Position numbers and translations under genes: made by a program. The notes beneath the pieces were generated by a model that was given only the letters and a program-made list of their open reading frames with translations, had not been told where the DNA came from and made no database searches. A stretch of 64,000 nt of DNA from Roseibium sp. (GTDB lineage Bacteria; Pseudomonadota; Alphaproteobacteria; Rhizobiales; Stappiaceae): the NCBI GenBank assembly GCA_017643215.1, contig JAEPNV010000015.1:1-64000 (forward strand), in the 5' to 3' direction. This document shows positions 25,901 to 34,438 of this stretch, piece after piece (position 1 is the first letter of the stretch; each line of letters starts with the position of its first letter).

Positions 25901-27057
25901 CGCCCAGCAAACCGTGCCACGCGCCATCCGCCCAGCATGGTTTCAAGGTCAAGGCGCACATCCTGGGCAATACCGCCACCGACGACAACCGTTGGAACAT
26001 CAAGGCTGATGGCCCCGTCAATGTCTGGCATCGGCAGCGATCGCAGTGCCGCGAAGAGACGCTCAGATGCGGTGTTTAGCGCGATTGGCGCTTGCGGCCC
26101 CCCGCCCAGCAACCGGTCCAGATCAAGTTGTTTGGACCGGGCACGGACCTCGAACCGCTTGTTTCCGGCGTAGATGAGTTCGGCCGTGCCATCCGCTGAA
26201 AGCCGACGTTCTTCCGGACCGAAACGGTATTCAAACGCCGGTATGTCCAGTCGGGAAATATCCAGGGCGAAATCGCCGGACGCGTCCCAGACGTGATCCT
26301 CGTTGCCATCAACGGCGATCGACGCCAGCCCGAACGTGCCTTCGAGCCGGGGAACCGCGTCATCATGGGCAAGCAATCCGTCGATGGACAGGTCCACTGC
26401 GGTCCGGGTCGGCGTGATTTGGCCCTTGATGCGAATTGCGCCATCGGCCTGCTGGCGCCCGGTTGCGACCCTCACACTGTAGGGTTCTGAATCGTGGCTC
26501 AGGCTGCCGTCAATCCGGTAAGGCCCGGCCAGCGTCCGCGCGCTGACTGACAGATTTCCGTCCGTCAGTCTTAGTGTTTCACCCGACCGCGCATCGACCA
26601 CCGAGAACAGCCCATCGATGATTTCCACGTTCTCAAATGTGACGTCCTCGGAATCCAGACGGGACAATATGCCATTGTCCGACATTGCGGTCAGCCAGTC
26701 CAAACGGCCGCCTTCATCCAGGGAAAGCTGCAAGTGCGGCCGGTCCAGCCGCAGATCGAGGATCTTGATCTCGCCTTTCATCAGCGGCGGCAACTCGACC
26801 CGCATCTGGAACCTGGAAACAACCAGCAACGGATCTTCCGCTTCCCCGACCCGCACGTCTGAAAAGGTGACCGACGGCGAGGGCAGCAGACGCATGTCCG
26901 CCTCACCCAGAACCGTGACGCGGTGGCCCAAGACCCGTTCGGCATAGTTTTCGAAGGTTGAGCGGTAAAGTGTCCAGTCAACAAAAAACGGGCCGACCAG
27001 CGCCGTCACCAGCACCAGAATAACCGCTACACCGACCGAGATGAAAAGGGCGTTCAG
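22984..27057 (-). CDS. AsmA-like large envelope protein, probable CTG start
   Basis: A protein of 1357 residues if it starts at CTG 27057. The N-terminus would read (M)NALFISVGVAVIL followed by VLVTALVGPFFVDW, a single inner-membrane anchor. Then comes the AsmA-type region ('YAERVLGHRVTVLGEADMRLLPSPSVTFSDVRVG') and a long repetitive beta-rich body. A C-terminal AsmA-like block follows, then a coiled coil with many E/R residues (about residues 1110-1165), an acidic low-complexity tail and a final 'RYRTLPNGVVVENPDW'. AsmA-like proteins are thought to bridge inner and outer membranes and move phospholipids. AGGAGG sits 6 bases before the CTG, while the first conventional start (GTG 27015) would cut the anchor in half. 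Confidence 0.85.
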   Translation of the reverse strand: MNALFISVGVAVILVLVTALVGPFFVDWTLYRSTFENYAERVLGHRVTVLGEADMRLLPSPSVTFSDVRVGEAEDPLLVVSRFQMRVELPPLMKGEIKILDLRLDRPHLQLSLDEGGRLDWLTAMSDNGILSRLDSEDVTFENVEIIDGLFSVVDARSGETLRLTDGNLSVSARTLAGPYRIDGSLSHDSEPYSVRVATGRQQADGAIRIKGQITPTRTAVDLSIDGLLAHDDAVPRLEGTFGLASIAVDGNEDHVWDASGDFALDISRLDIPAFEYRFGPEERRLSADGTAELIYAGNKRFEVRARSKQLDLDRLLGGGPQAPIALNTASERLFAALRSLPMPDIDGAISLDVPTVVVGGGIAQDVRLDLETMLGGWRVARFAGRAPGRTVIATQGDLGLEPDVTYRGNLSVTSEQPGAFASWWRQTGKGATTLQPIGMEGRLNIVPGGVALDNLRVSLADAEGTGSLAYRIRRSDNPIFSLSLSADRLDLDEIMELSEVVRSSELHLRGVDEPAGPLPDLDVSIRVQADEVQIGGVSGQSLALEAEYADGDLRIERLFTADLAGSQIDVSGAVNNLLSTPQGRLAGALVAEDLGGLVNLAKGAFPESGLVDRFEQAAPFLVPARFAAEVNATATDSGSDVSVSMNGEAGGAVTAFTGRLNGRVDQWHEADLDLVLELEGPEGGALLRQLGFEVLPAADLGAGSIAITAMGRPSDGLELTLDAMAPAAELGVTGNVRLRPERPALYELNVVAATPDLSPLALMAGRVLPVMAGDIPADVIFTLRGDGSKVNVDGLQGTVADITLDGALAGNLDPLVGETNRRFSGDLRLSGIDLRYLSEAILGPDQWSSAGDGSSMWPSAAFGAPLLSGTDLTVQIEAGELRFDDSLQISGVTTELRLTPMMLRLDGLSGTYANGAFQGALAIRRSGAEGAVSGRIKLENADVRRLIWTRDGRAVATGNLDLFLEFDGAGRSISAIVAGLNGGGTFSVTDGDLRGLNPQAFDLVVRAVDAGLELEDARIEEAFLSHMQAGQLAFESLEGSVGLVGGRISARNVVVDAQSAEVFGSAEADLNTLTIDSDFTIRVDPGDDAVTGADPQVGLLFQGPVDGPEQRIDITPFTAYLTLRAFEQEVERVERLQAEILERDRLSRELRRLQEERTRRELSAEELEAEEGAESQDNPQEEASLAGDSGSAAFDSEANGAVTAAQPALDAPQQANVTDSPSDDAASAQVPPAASSGFSARIRAVIDTQADSDTIAPADLSGLATESIAGTGGSTGALPPLGAPQTIEDLLGGQTILVNPGFDFGVPADTVARDPAPTSVRQTRPRRTEPPATPSVPRYRTLPNGVVVENPDWRAN

Positions 27058-27182
27058 GCCGCTCCTCCTTTTTCACCGGCACCCGAGTCCAAGTCTACCG
27101 CGGCACCTGTTCTTGCACAGCACAAATCTGTGGCCAACCCGACGCATTTCACAATTGCGGCCGCCCCAAAAGGCGGGGGGCA

Positions 27183-28598
27183 TCAAGGCATGGGCACGAT
27201 CTTGCCCGGGTTTAAAATGTTGTCCGGATCAATCGCCTGTTTGACCGCCCGCATGACCGACAGCGCGCCGCCGTGTTCCCGGGCCATATATTTCATCTTG
27301 CCCTGCCCAACGCCATGCTCACCCGTGCACGTGCCTTCCATGTCGATCGCCCGCCAGTTGAGACGCTCCACAAAGGCCTCGGCCTGGGCAACTTCCGCTT
27401 GATCGTTCTCGTCGACCAGAACAAGCACATGGAAGTTTCCATCCCCCACATGACCGACGATCGGCGCAATAAATCTTTCGTTTTCAATGTCTTGACGCGT
27501 TGCCTCGACACATTCCGCCAACCGGGAGATGGGCACGCAGACATCGGTCGCAATGCCCTTGGCGCCTGGCCGCAACGTAAACGCGGCCCAATAGGCATCA
27601 TGGCGGGCGGTCCAGAGCTTGTTGCGCTCTTCGGGCTGGGTTTCCCAGGTAAAGGGCCCGCCACCCAAATCGCCGGCAATATCGTTGAACAGGTCAGATT
27701 GTTCCCGCACCGAGGCCTCGGTTCCGTGAAACTCGAGGAACAGCGTCGGCGTTTCCGGGAGCGCCAACTTGGAGTATGTGTTGCAGGCCTTGATCTGCAA
27801 GGCATCCAGCAACTCGATGCGGGCAACGGGAATGCCGCACTGGATCGTGGTGATCACCGCATTGCAGGCCGATTCGATCGTTGGAAACGGACACACACCG
27901 CCGGAGACGGCTTCCGGGATCCCGTGCAGGCGCAGTTGCAATTCGGTGATGACACCGAGTGTTCCCTCCGCCCCGATCATCAAGCGCGTCAGATCGTAGC
28001 CGGCGGAGGATTTGCGCGCCCGCCCGCCGGTGTGAACCACGTCCCCCGACGGCAAGACGACGGTCAGTCCCAGAACAACGTCCCGCATCGTGCCATAGCG
28101 CACCGCATTGGTGCCCGATGCCCGGGTCGAGGCCATGCCGCCCAAACTTGCGTCCGCACCGGGGTCAATCGGGAAAAACAGGCCCGTATCGCGCAAATGG
28201 GTGTTGAGCTGCTTGCGGGTGACCCCAGCCTGCACCTTACAGTCGAGGTCTTCCGGATTGACGGCGAGGATTTTGTTCATCGCCGAAACGTCGATGGATA
28301 TCCCACCTTCGGGCGCATTCAAGTGGCCTTCCAGAGATGAGCCGCTTCCGAATGGAATGACCGGGACCTTGTGAACCGCGCAGGTCCGGACGATTTCGGC
28401 CACCTCCTGCGTTGTTTCGGCGAACACAACCGCGTCCGGCGGCTGATTTTCAAGCCAGGTCGTCGTGTGTCCGTGCTGGCGGCGCACGGCCTCAGAGCGG
28501 ACACAGCGCTCGCCAAAGGCCTGCGTCAGAATGTCAATCACAAGGGCTGTTTTCTCGCCATCGCGTGGAACCGCCACCTGTTGTGACAACACGGGCAT
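27183..28598 (-). CDS. FAD-binding oxidoreductase, D-lactate dehydrogenase (cytochrome) type
   Basis: A 471-residue flavoprotein. The FAD-binding PCMH domain shows 'VPVIPFGSGSSLEGHLNAPEGGISIDVS' and 'PGADASLGGMASTRASGTNAVRYGTMRD'. The C-terminal FAD-oxidase domain shows 'PIVGHVGDGNFHVLVLVD', with the substrate-site histidines, and 'TCTGEHGVGQGKMKYM'. The C-terminus 'DPDNILNPGKIVP' is typical of the GlcD/LDHD group. It probably oxidises a D-2-hydroxy acid such as D-lactate. Substrate assignment is by family only. It is divergent from the thioesterase gene. Confidence 0.9.
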   Translation of the reverse strand: MPVLSQQVAVPRDGEKTALVIDILTQAFGERCVRSEAVRRQHGHTTTWLENQPPDAVVFAETTQEVAEIVRTCAVHKVPVIPFGSGSSLEGHLNAPEGGISIDVSAMNKILAVNPEDLDCKVQAGVTRKQLNTHLRDTGLFFPIDPGADASLGGMASTRASGTNAVRYGTMRDVVLGLTVVLPSGDVVHTGGRARKSSAGYDLTRLMIGAEGTLGVITELQLRLHGIPEAVSGGVCPFPTIESACNAVITTIQCGIPVARIELLDALQIKACNTYSKLALPETPTLFLEFHGTEASVREQSDLFNDIAGDLGGGPFTWETQPEERNKLWTARHDAYWAAFTLRPGAKGIATDVCVPISRLAECVEATRQDIENERFIAPIVGHVGDGNFHVLVLVDENDQAEVAQAEAFVERLNWRAIDMEGTCTGEHGVGQGKMKYMAREHGGALSVMRAVKQAIDPDNILNPGKIVPMP

Positions 28599-28710
28599 TG
28601 GCCGATATCCTCTTCATGTTTCGTGGTTTTCACCTTCCGGTCAGACTATGTTGGCCCGGCAGGCAAAGGTCAAAACCAAACGTATGCCGACGGAATAGTG
28701 AGAGATACAA

Positions 28711-29205
28711 ATGGCGAATGAATGGCCGGGCGGGCCGATCGCGTGTGGTCCAATGCAGGTTGAGCAGGATTGGATCGACTATAACGGCCACCTGAACATG
28801 GCCTACTACAATGTCCTGTTCGACCGGGGCGTGGATGACGTCTTCTTGATGCTTGGCCTTGGCCCGGAATACGTCAAGACCCGCCAGGCCTCCTTCTTCA
28901 CCGCCGAAGTTCATGTGTGTTACGTGCGCGAGCTGGAAGCCGGCATGCCGGTGACGGTCAGTCTGCAACTGATCGACTACGACGAAAAGCGGGCCCATTT
29001 CTTTCAAGAGCTCCGCCATGCCGGGGAAGACTGGCTGTCCGCGACATCTGAACAGATGTCGCTTCACGTCGACATGACCACAAAGAAGGTGGCCCCCTGG
29101 CCCGCCGATGTTCTTGCGCGTCTGGAAAGCCTGGCGGCCGTTCACCGGGCTTTGCCGCTCCCCGAACGGGCCGGCCGCAAGATTGGAATCCACCGGAAGA
29201 GCTAG
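28711..29205 (+). CDS. Acyl-CoA thioesterase, 4HBT hotdog fold
   Basis: A 164-residue protein with the 4-hydroxybenzoyl-CoA-thioesterase motif 'DWIDYNGHLNMAYYNVLFDRGVDDVF' (about residues 19-44), in which the DYNGH segment carries the catalytic acidic and histidine residues. Beta strands of the hotdog sheet follow ('AEVHVCYVRELEAGMPVTVSLQL'). It hydrolyses an acyl-CoA; the physiological substrate is unknown. It is read divergently from the FAD oxidoreductase gene and lies upstream of the CLC gene on the same strand. Confidence 0.87.
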   Translation: MANEWPGGPIACGPMQVEQDWIDYNGHLNMAYYNVLFDRGVDDVFLMLGLGPEYVKTRQASFFTAEVHVCYVRELEAGMPVTVSLQLIDYDEKRAHFFQELRHAGEDWLSATSEQMSLHVDMTTKKVAPWPADVLARLESLAAVHRALPLPERAGRKIGIHRKS

Positions 29206-29354
29206 CGCCACACGCGAGGACGTATCGGTGAAAACGCAGCCATTCTAAAGATTTGATCGATAAAGACTCTGGCGCCAGGGGCCGACTCGGGCGACACTCG
29301 TGGCCAGCGCCGTTTCAAATGGCAAGGACAGCAAACCCGCAGCGAACGCGGACA

Positions 29355-30998
29355 ATGCAGACGATTGTCGACACCATTTTCAGGTTGCCGAAAATCCTGG
29401 CGGGTTGGATCACGCCCAACCTGCGGACCTTTCATGGAAGTCGGCTTCCGGTTGTATGGGCGCTGGCCATTGTGATTGGCGCGCTGGTCGCCATCGCGGC
29501 GATCGCATTCCGGAGCGCCATCGGACTTTTACAGTGGCCTTGGCTCGGCACGACCTCGGAAATCATCATCGAGGCGGCGCGTGCCCAGCCGTGGTGGGTC
29601 ATTTTATGCGCGCCGGCGTTCGGCGGATTGATCGTGGGCTGGCTTCTCCAGACCTACCAGCCGAAACAGCGGGCCGGAGGCGTTGCCGATGTGATCGAAG
29701 CCCGGGCGCTTGGCGGGCGTGGCTTGCCCCTTGGCGCCGGTCTGTTGTCCGCGGTCGTGACCGCCATATCTCTGGGTTTTGGCGCGAGCGCGGGCCGTGA
29801 AGGTCCAGTCGTCCATTTGGGCGCAACGATCGGCACAGCCATGTGCCGCTTGTTTCAACTTCCCGACTCAGCCCGGCGCATCCTTCTTGCCTGCGGCGTT
29901 GCCAGCGCGGTGTCCGCGTCCTTTAACGCCCCGATCGCCGGTGTTCTGTTTGCCCATGAAGTGGTGCTCGGGCATTACGCGGTTTCAGCGTTTGTGCCGA
30001 TCGTGCTGGCCTCGGCGATGGGAACCCTGCTTAGCCGTTTGTGGTTCGGCGATGTCGCGGCCTTTGAAATCCCGCCTTATGAGATCACGTCATACCTTGA
30101 GATCCCCGCTTTCGCGCTGCTGGGTCTGACCTGCGCGGCCGTTGCGATCATCTTTCAATTCGCGCTGATCGGGACGGACTACGTCGCCCGCAACATCACC
30201 ATGCCGCTCTGGTTCCGGCCGGTGATCGGCGGTTTCGCGGTGGGGGCGATCGGGCTCGCCTTCCCGGCCGTTCTTGGCGTTGGATACGAGGCGACCGACC
30301 AGGCGCTCAAACACGAATTGCCGATCACGACGATGCTCGCTCTTTTGGTCGCGAAAACCGCAGCGACGGCGATCACGCTTGCCTCGCGGTTCGGTGGCGG
30401 CATATTTTCGCCTGCGCTTTATCTCGGCGCCATGACCGGCGGCGCATTTGGCGTGATCGCGGCTTCCGCGTTTCCCGAGGTCGCGTCCAGCCACGGGCTC
30501 TATGCGATCCTTGGCATGGGGGCCGTCGCGGCAGCGGTCCTGGGTGCCCCCGTCTCCACGACCGTCATCGTGTTTGAACTGACCGGCGGTTATGCGCTGT
30601 CGATTGCGCTGTTGCTGTCAGTCTCCATCGCAACGGGCCTGACGCAGGCGATCCACGGCAAATCCTATTTCCATTGGCAACTCGGCATGCGCGGCGTGAG
30701 TCTGCATGAAGGTGCCCATACCTATCTCAGCGCATCGGTGAAGGTGCGCCAGTTCATGGATCCGCCGCCGGAAGAGGAGGATGACCGGCGCTTTGATCCG
30801 GCCACCGGTGGTCCTTACCTCCATGCGACCGACACGCTGGAGAGCGCGCTTAGAACGTTTGACCAGTCGGGTCTGGACAAGCTTCCGGTGGTTGAACGGG
30901 GCAACGCCACGCAGATCGTCGGTATCGCCTGCCATGTTCGGGCGCTAAACTACTTCAACAAGGCCTTGATCAAAGCGACCGAGGAAGAACACCGCTGA
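29355..30998 (+). CDS. CLC family chloride channel/antiporter
   Basis: A membrane protein of about 547 residues with the CLC fold. The gating-glutamate motif is GREGP (E149, from the chosen start). 'SASFNAPIAGVLFAHEVV' and 'FGGGIFSPALYLGAMTGGAFG' correspond to the second and third anion-site motifs. SYFHWQL near residue 440 is the likely equivalent of the central tyrosine. The first anion motif (GSGIP in many CLCs) is replaced by AGGVADV. The internal proton glutamate of E. coli ClcA (E203) is a valine here (E202-V203), as in CLC channels. After the membrane region the tail holds part of a CBS-like domain. The start is uncertain: upstream in-frame starts at 29318 and 29253 also lack good ribosome sites. 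Confidence 0.88.
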   Translation: MQTIVDTIFRLPKILAGWITPNLRTFHGSRLPVVWALAIVIGALVAIAAIAFRSAIGLLQWPWLGTTSEIIIEAARAQPWWVILCAPAFGGLIVGWLLQTYQPKQRAGGVADVIEARALGGRGLPLGAGLLSAVVTAISLGFGASAGREGPVVHLGATIGTAMCRLFQLPDSARRILLACGVASAVSASFNAPIAGVLFAHEVVLGHYAVSAFVPIVLASAMGTLLSRLWFGDVAAFEIPPYEITSYLEIPAFALLGLTCAAVAIIFQFALIGTDYVARNITMPLWFRPVIGGFAVGAIGLAFPAVLGVGYEATDQALKHELPITTMLALLVAKTAATAITLASRFGGGIFSPALYLGAMTGGAFGVIAASAFPEVASSHGLYAILGMGAVAAAVLGAPVSTTVIVFELTGGYALSIALLLSVSIATGLTQAIHGKSYFHWQLGMRGVSLHEGAHTYLSASVKVRQFMDPPPEEEDDRRFDPATGGPYLHATDTLESALRTFDQSGLDKLPVVERGNATQIVGIACHVRALNYFNKALIKATEEEHR

Positions 30999-31025
30999 CG
31001 TTGGATTTCCCGCTGTCAGATGGGA

Positions 31026-32060
31026 TCAGATCGTCGGCGGGGCGGTCGGGGATATTTTTCCGGCGTAGCGGTGCGAATTGGCTTTGCCGAAAATCCGCGC
31101 AGTCCATTCCTTCTCTTTCATGTGGATTTGACCCTGCCGGTGCCTCAGCCCGGGCCACAGAAACGGATCAAAACCGGTAAATGGCAGATACGGATTGCGC
31201 CGCAGTGATCCGTAAATACCAACGCGCACCGAGGCGCGTGTGCTTTTGGCCCTTGCGTGGAACCCGTGCGTATCGGCGATCACGAGCGTGTTGCCCGGAA
31301 CGGCGAACCGGACCGGATCGGCGAATCCCATCTGCCGAACGCCGTCCGCCGTCACGCGGAACGAGCCGCGGGCATGGAGCGTGTTTTCGTCCTTTGCCGC
31401 TGTCAGGCTCTGCATTCGCTCCCATTCAAGCCGCGCCGGTGTCAGGCGGTGCGAGCCCGCAACATAGGTGAACGGTCCTTCCTCATCATCCACGTCATAG
31501 AGAAAAAACCAGGCCTTGGCGGTGGCATGAAAGGTGTCGGAATGAAACGCCGTCTGGGGGTCCGGCTGGCCGTCTGCCGGATCGGTCAGAACAATATGCA
31601 AAAAAACGATGGGATCGGTTTTGGTAGACGCCACATATTGCAGGCCGCCGCGGAACAAGGGCCCCTCGACAAACGCTTTCAGCGCCGGCGTTTCGCGCAA
31701 AACCTCCGGCGGCAGCGGAATGAAGCGTGTGACGGCATTTCCCTGGCGCATGTCCCAGGCATGAAACGTCCCCCGTTCGACTTCCTGGCGGAGCGCAGTC
31801 AGCTCGCTGGCCGATAGAACATCATCATGACGTATATAGCCGTGCCGTTCGTAGTGCTGCGCCGCCCCGGCGTCGACCAGACCGTCCAGTTTGCCGCGCC
31901 GCCAGTCACTCATCCGTTGCGCGAATTTGATGCGTTTGACATGCAGGCCGCGTTCATTCAGCCGCGAACTCCCAAGCAGCGGGTTGTCGCGGAACGACTT
32001 TGCTCCGGTCGCGATCCCGGCCGCAAAGAGTGGCATTTTCAGATAATCGAGCGCGCGCAT
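31026..32060 (-). CDS. Phytanoyl-CoA dioxygenase (PhyH) family protein
   Basis: A 344-residue protein with the PhyH-type double-stranded beta-helix. The Fe(II) ligands HxD are in 'TAFHSDTFHATAKAWFFLYDVDDEEGPFTYVAGSH', and the distal histidine and the 2-oxoglutarate-binding arginine are in 'DTHGFHARAKSTRASVRVGIYGS'. It would be an Fe(II)/2-oxoglutarate-dependent hydroxylase, substrate unknown. An upstream in-frame TTG start overlaps aminopeptidase P. ATG at 32060 is preferred because GGGAG lies about 9 bases before it. It follows the aminopeptidase gene by 61 bases on the same strand and may share its transcript. Confidence 0.84.
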   Translation of the reverse strand: MRALDYLKMPLFAAGIATGAKSFRDNPLLGSSRLNERGLHVKRIKFAQRMSDWRRGKLDGLVDAGAAQHYERHGYIRHDDVLSASELTALRQEVERGTFHAWDMRQGNAVTRFIPLPPEVLRETPALKAFVEGPLFRGGLQYVASTKTDPIVFLHIVLTDPADGQPDPQTAFHSDTFHATAKAWFFLYDVDDEEGPFTYVAGSHRLTPARLEWERMQSLTAAKDENTLHARGSFRVTADGVRQMGFADPVRFAVPGNTLVIADTHGFHARAKSTRASVRVGIYGSLRRNPYLPFTGFDPFLWPGLRHRQGQIHMKEKEWTARIFGKANSHRYAGKISPTAPPTI

Positions 32061-32121
32061 GTGCTGTGCTCCCGACCAAGGTGACGCGATGAAAACCGGC
32101 TTCACCGCCGCCGTCAAGCGG

Positions 32122-33936
32122 CTAAATCGGATCCGTTGCGTCTTCAAGCCAAGTGCGGACCGGGTCTTCCAGGTGCGGTCCGACCGTGTCGCGCACCCGC
32201 GCGTGATAACGGTCCAACCAGGACCGCTCGTCAGCGCTTAAAAGCGACGCATCGATCAACCGCCGGTCGAAGGGCGCCAGCGTCAGGGTTTCAAAACCGA
32301 GCATCGGCCGCTCCCCGCCCTCGATGTCACGGGCTTCGGTAACCAGTTCGAGGTTTTCAAGCCGGATTCCATAGGCACCGGCCGGATAGTATCCCGGCTC
32401 GTTCGAAAGAATCATGCCCGGTTTCAAGGGCGTTGTCCCGGTCTTGGCGATCCGCTGAGGCCCCTCGTGAACAGCAAGGTACGATCCGACGCCGTGGCCG
32501 GTGCCGTGATCGAAATCAAGCCCTGCTTTCCAAAGCGCGATCCGCGCCAGCGTGTCGAGCTGCGCACCGCTGGTGCCTTCTGGAAACCGGGCGGTCGATA
32601 TGCCGATATGACCCTTCAGGACCAAGGTGTAGTGGCGCTTCATCTCCGCGCTCATATCGCCCACGGCGAGCGTCCTGGTAATGTCGGTTGTCCCGTCTTC
32701 ATACTGACCGCCGGAATCGATCAGGTACGGTTTTCCGAGCGGGATCATGAGGTTGGTCGACCGGCTGACCCGGTAATGGCAGATGGCACCGTTTGGCCCC
32801 GCGCCGGAGATCGTGTCGAAGGATATGTCCTTCAAGGCGCCCGTTTCGTTCCGGAACTGCTCCAGTTTTTCCGCCGCGCCGATCTCGTCGAGTTCTCCGG
32901 ACGGCGCGATGTCATCGAACCAGTGGAGGAACCGGACATAGGCGATCGCATCCCTCAAATGCGCCGCGCGTGCGCCTGCGATCTCCGTTTCATTCTTGAC
33001 TGCTTTGGGCAACAGAACCGGGTCCTGGCCCTCAATAACGGTTCCCCCGGTTGAGACGATCGCCTGCGCGATCCCCTCTCCAGCAAGCGCCGGATCGATC
33101 AGAACCGATGCACCCGCGCGTCCCAACTCGCCAAGCCCGGTCATGAAAGCGGACGGTTCACGTAAATCGGTCATATCGGAGAGGCTGTCGCGCACCGAAT
33201 TGGACAGTTTCCGTCCATCGATGAACAGGATCGGGCGGCCCTTGGCCGGGACCGTTGCAAAGGACAGTGGCAGCGGCGTGTGGCTGACATCGCTGCCGCG
33301 AATGTTGAACAGCCAGGCGATCGAATCGGGCTGTGTCAGCACACAGGCATCGGCCTTTTTGTCCGCGATCGCTTTTTGGATCTCGGCGATCTTGTCGGCC
33401 GAGTCACGGCCCGCCATAGCCACGGGATGCAGACTGACGGCGCCGAGCGGCGCTTCGGGCCGGTCGTCCCAGACCGCATCAACCGGATTGTCTTCTAACA
33501 GAACGAGTTCCGCTCCGGCGGTTTCACAGACCTCCTTGAGGCGCTTGACCTCGCGCACCGTATGCAACATGGCGTCGATACCAAGCCGGTGGCCCGGTTG
33601 CAGACGCTCGGCGAGCCAACCGGTGACCGGTTCGGTAATCAGATGCCGGGCCGGAAACACCTCCATGTCGACCTGCTCGCGCACCTGGATCGTGTACCGG
33701 CCGTCGACAAAGATCGCCGCCGCCTCGTCCAGCACCGCTGCCGCGCCAGCCGATCCGGTAAATCCGGTCAGCCATTGCAGCCGGCAATCGCTTGGCGGCA
33801 CATATTCGCCCTGATGGGCGTCAGCACGCGGAATGAGGAAGCCATTGAGGTCGCGGCGCTTGAGTTCGGCCCTCAGAAGCGCCGCACGCGGCGCTCCGCA
33901 GGATGGATCACTGAGATCGTCGAAGGTTTGAAACAT
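32122..33936 (-). CDS. Xaa-Pro aminopeptidase (aminopeptidase P), long form
   Basis: A 604-residue M24B metallopeptidase that removes the N-terminal residue before proline. It has the three-domain long form: two creatinase-like N-terminal domains and the pita-bread catalytic domain from about residue 300. Metal ligands are visible: two aspartates in 'YLIDSGGQYEDGTTDITRT', a histidine in 'DHGTGHGVGSYLAVHEGPQ', and glutamates in 'ILSNEPGYYPAG' and 'RLENLELV'. The ATG at 33936 is chosen; a TTG 12 codons upstream is possible. Divergent from the small gene at 34171. Confidence 0.93.
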   Translation of the reverse strand: MFQTFDDLSDPSCGAPRAALLRAELKRRDLNGFLIPRADAHQGEYVPPSDCRLQWLTGFTGSAGAAAVLDEAAAIFVDGRYTIQVREQVDMEVFPARHLITEPVTGWLAERLQPGHRLGIDAMLHTVREVKRLKEVCETAGAELVLLEDNPVDAVWDDRPEAPLGAVSLHPVAMAGRDSADKIAEIQKAIADKKADACVLTQPDSIAWLFNIRGSDVSHTPLPLSFATVPAKGRPILFIDGRKLSNSVRDSLSDMTDLREPSAFMTGLGELGRAGASVLIDPALAGEGIAQAIVSTGGTVIEGQDPVLLPKAVKNETEIAGARAAHLRDAIAYVRFLHWFDDIAPSGELDEIGAAEKLEQFRNETGALKDISFDTISGAGPNGAICHYRVSRSTNLMIPLGKPYLIDSGGQYEDGTTDITRTLAVGDMSAEMKRHYTLVLKGHIGISTARFPEGTSGAQLDTLARIALWKAGLDFDHGTGHGVGSYLAVHEGPQRIAKTGTTPLKPGMILSNEPGYYPAGAYGIRLENLELVTEARDIEGGERPMLGFETLTLAPFDRRLIDASLLSADERSWLDRYHARVRDTVGPHLEDPVRTWLEDATDPI

Positions 33937-34032
33937 GGCGTCGACCGTAAATCCCGATGCAAGGCGGATCAAGCCGGACCATAGCCGATAGTCTCTGAAC
34001 GTTCATGCACATAATGCGCCGCAACATTTATT

Positions 34033-34044
34033 TCGCATATGCGA
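34033..34044. promoter_or_regulatory. Perfect 12-bp palindrome in a divergent promoter region
   Basis: TCGCATATGCGA (34033-34044) is fully self-complementary. It is embedded in an AT-rich stretch between the aminopeptidase P gene and the small gene at 34171. It could be an operator for either, but no regulator family is suggested. Confidence 0.3.
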
Positions 34045-34170
34045 GAAACGCAGATCTGGCATGCATGCGCCGATCTGGTCCCACAGGGCGTAGAAAGCCA
34101 TATTCAGATCAACAAACAACGGACGTTCTTCATCGGAAGCGCCCAACCCATCCTTGCACGGAGAAATCTC

Positions 34171-34374
34171 ATGGTGACCAACACCTCCACATCGACCCGC
34201 ACGTCTGGCGGCTTAGTGAAGCGTGCCTTTGACCGGATGATCGAAGCCCGTTCGACGCAAGCCCGCCGCTACGTGAACGGCTACCTTCTGTCGCTTGATG
34301 ACGCGACTTTGGCTGCCCACGGCTACGATCGCGCCGCGCTTCAGCGCGAAGGCGCAAATCCGATCGTCTTCTAG
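34171..34374 (+). CDS. Small conserved hypothetical protein (rhizobial type)
   Basis: A 67-residue protein. After a Ser/Thr-rich start it reads 'LVKRAFDRMIEARSTQARRYVNGYLLSLDDATLAAHGYDRAALQREG'. Short proteins with this 'ARxxQARRYVNGxLLxLDDxTLxxxGYxRxxL' pattern are common in Hyphomicrobiales and resemble the DUF1127 type, in which small arginine-rich proteins take part in post-transcriptional control; I am not sure of membership. It has no signal or membrane segment. GGAG lies about 9 bases before the ATG. A strong bidirectional terminator follows. Confidence 0.75.
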   Translation: MVTNTSTSTRTSGGLVKRAFDRMIEARSTQARRYVNGYLLSLDDATLAAHGYDRAALQREGANPIVF

Positions 34375-34404
34375 GCGCCAAAGGCCGAAATGCGCGAAAA
34401 AAGA

Positions 34405-34438
34405 AGCGCGGTGGCAATCTGCCACCGCGCTCTTTTAT
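34405..34438. terminator. Bidirectional rho-independent terminator
   Basis: AGCGCGGTGGC (34405-34415) pairs perfectly with GCCACCGCGCT (34421-34431) around AATCT. The plus strand continues CTTTTATT. The minus strand continues TTCTTTTTTCG. It serves the small plus-strand gene and prmA, which converge on it; it lies at the very end of prmA. Confidence 0.9.
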
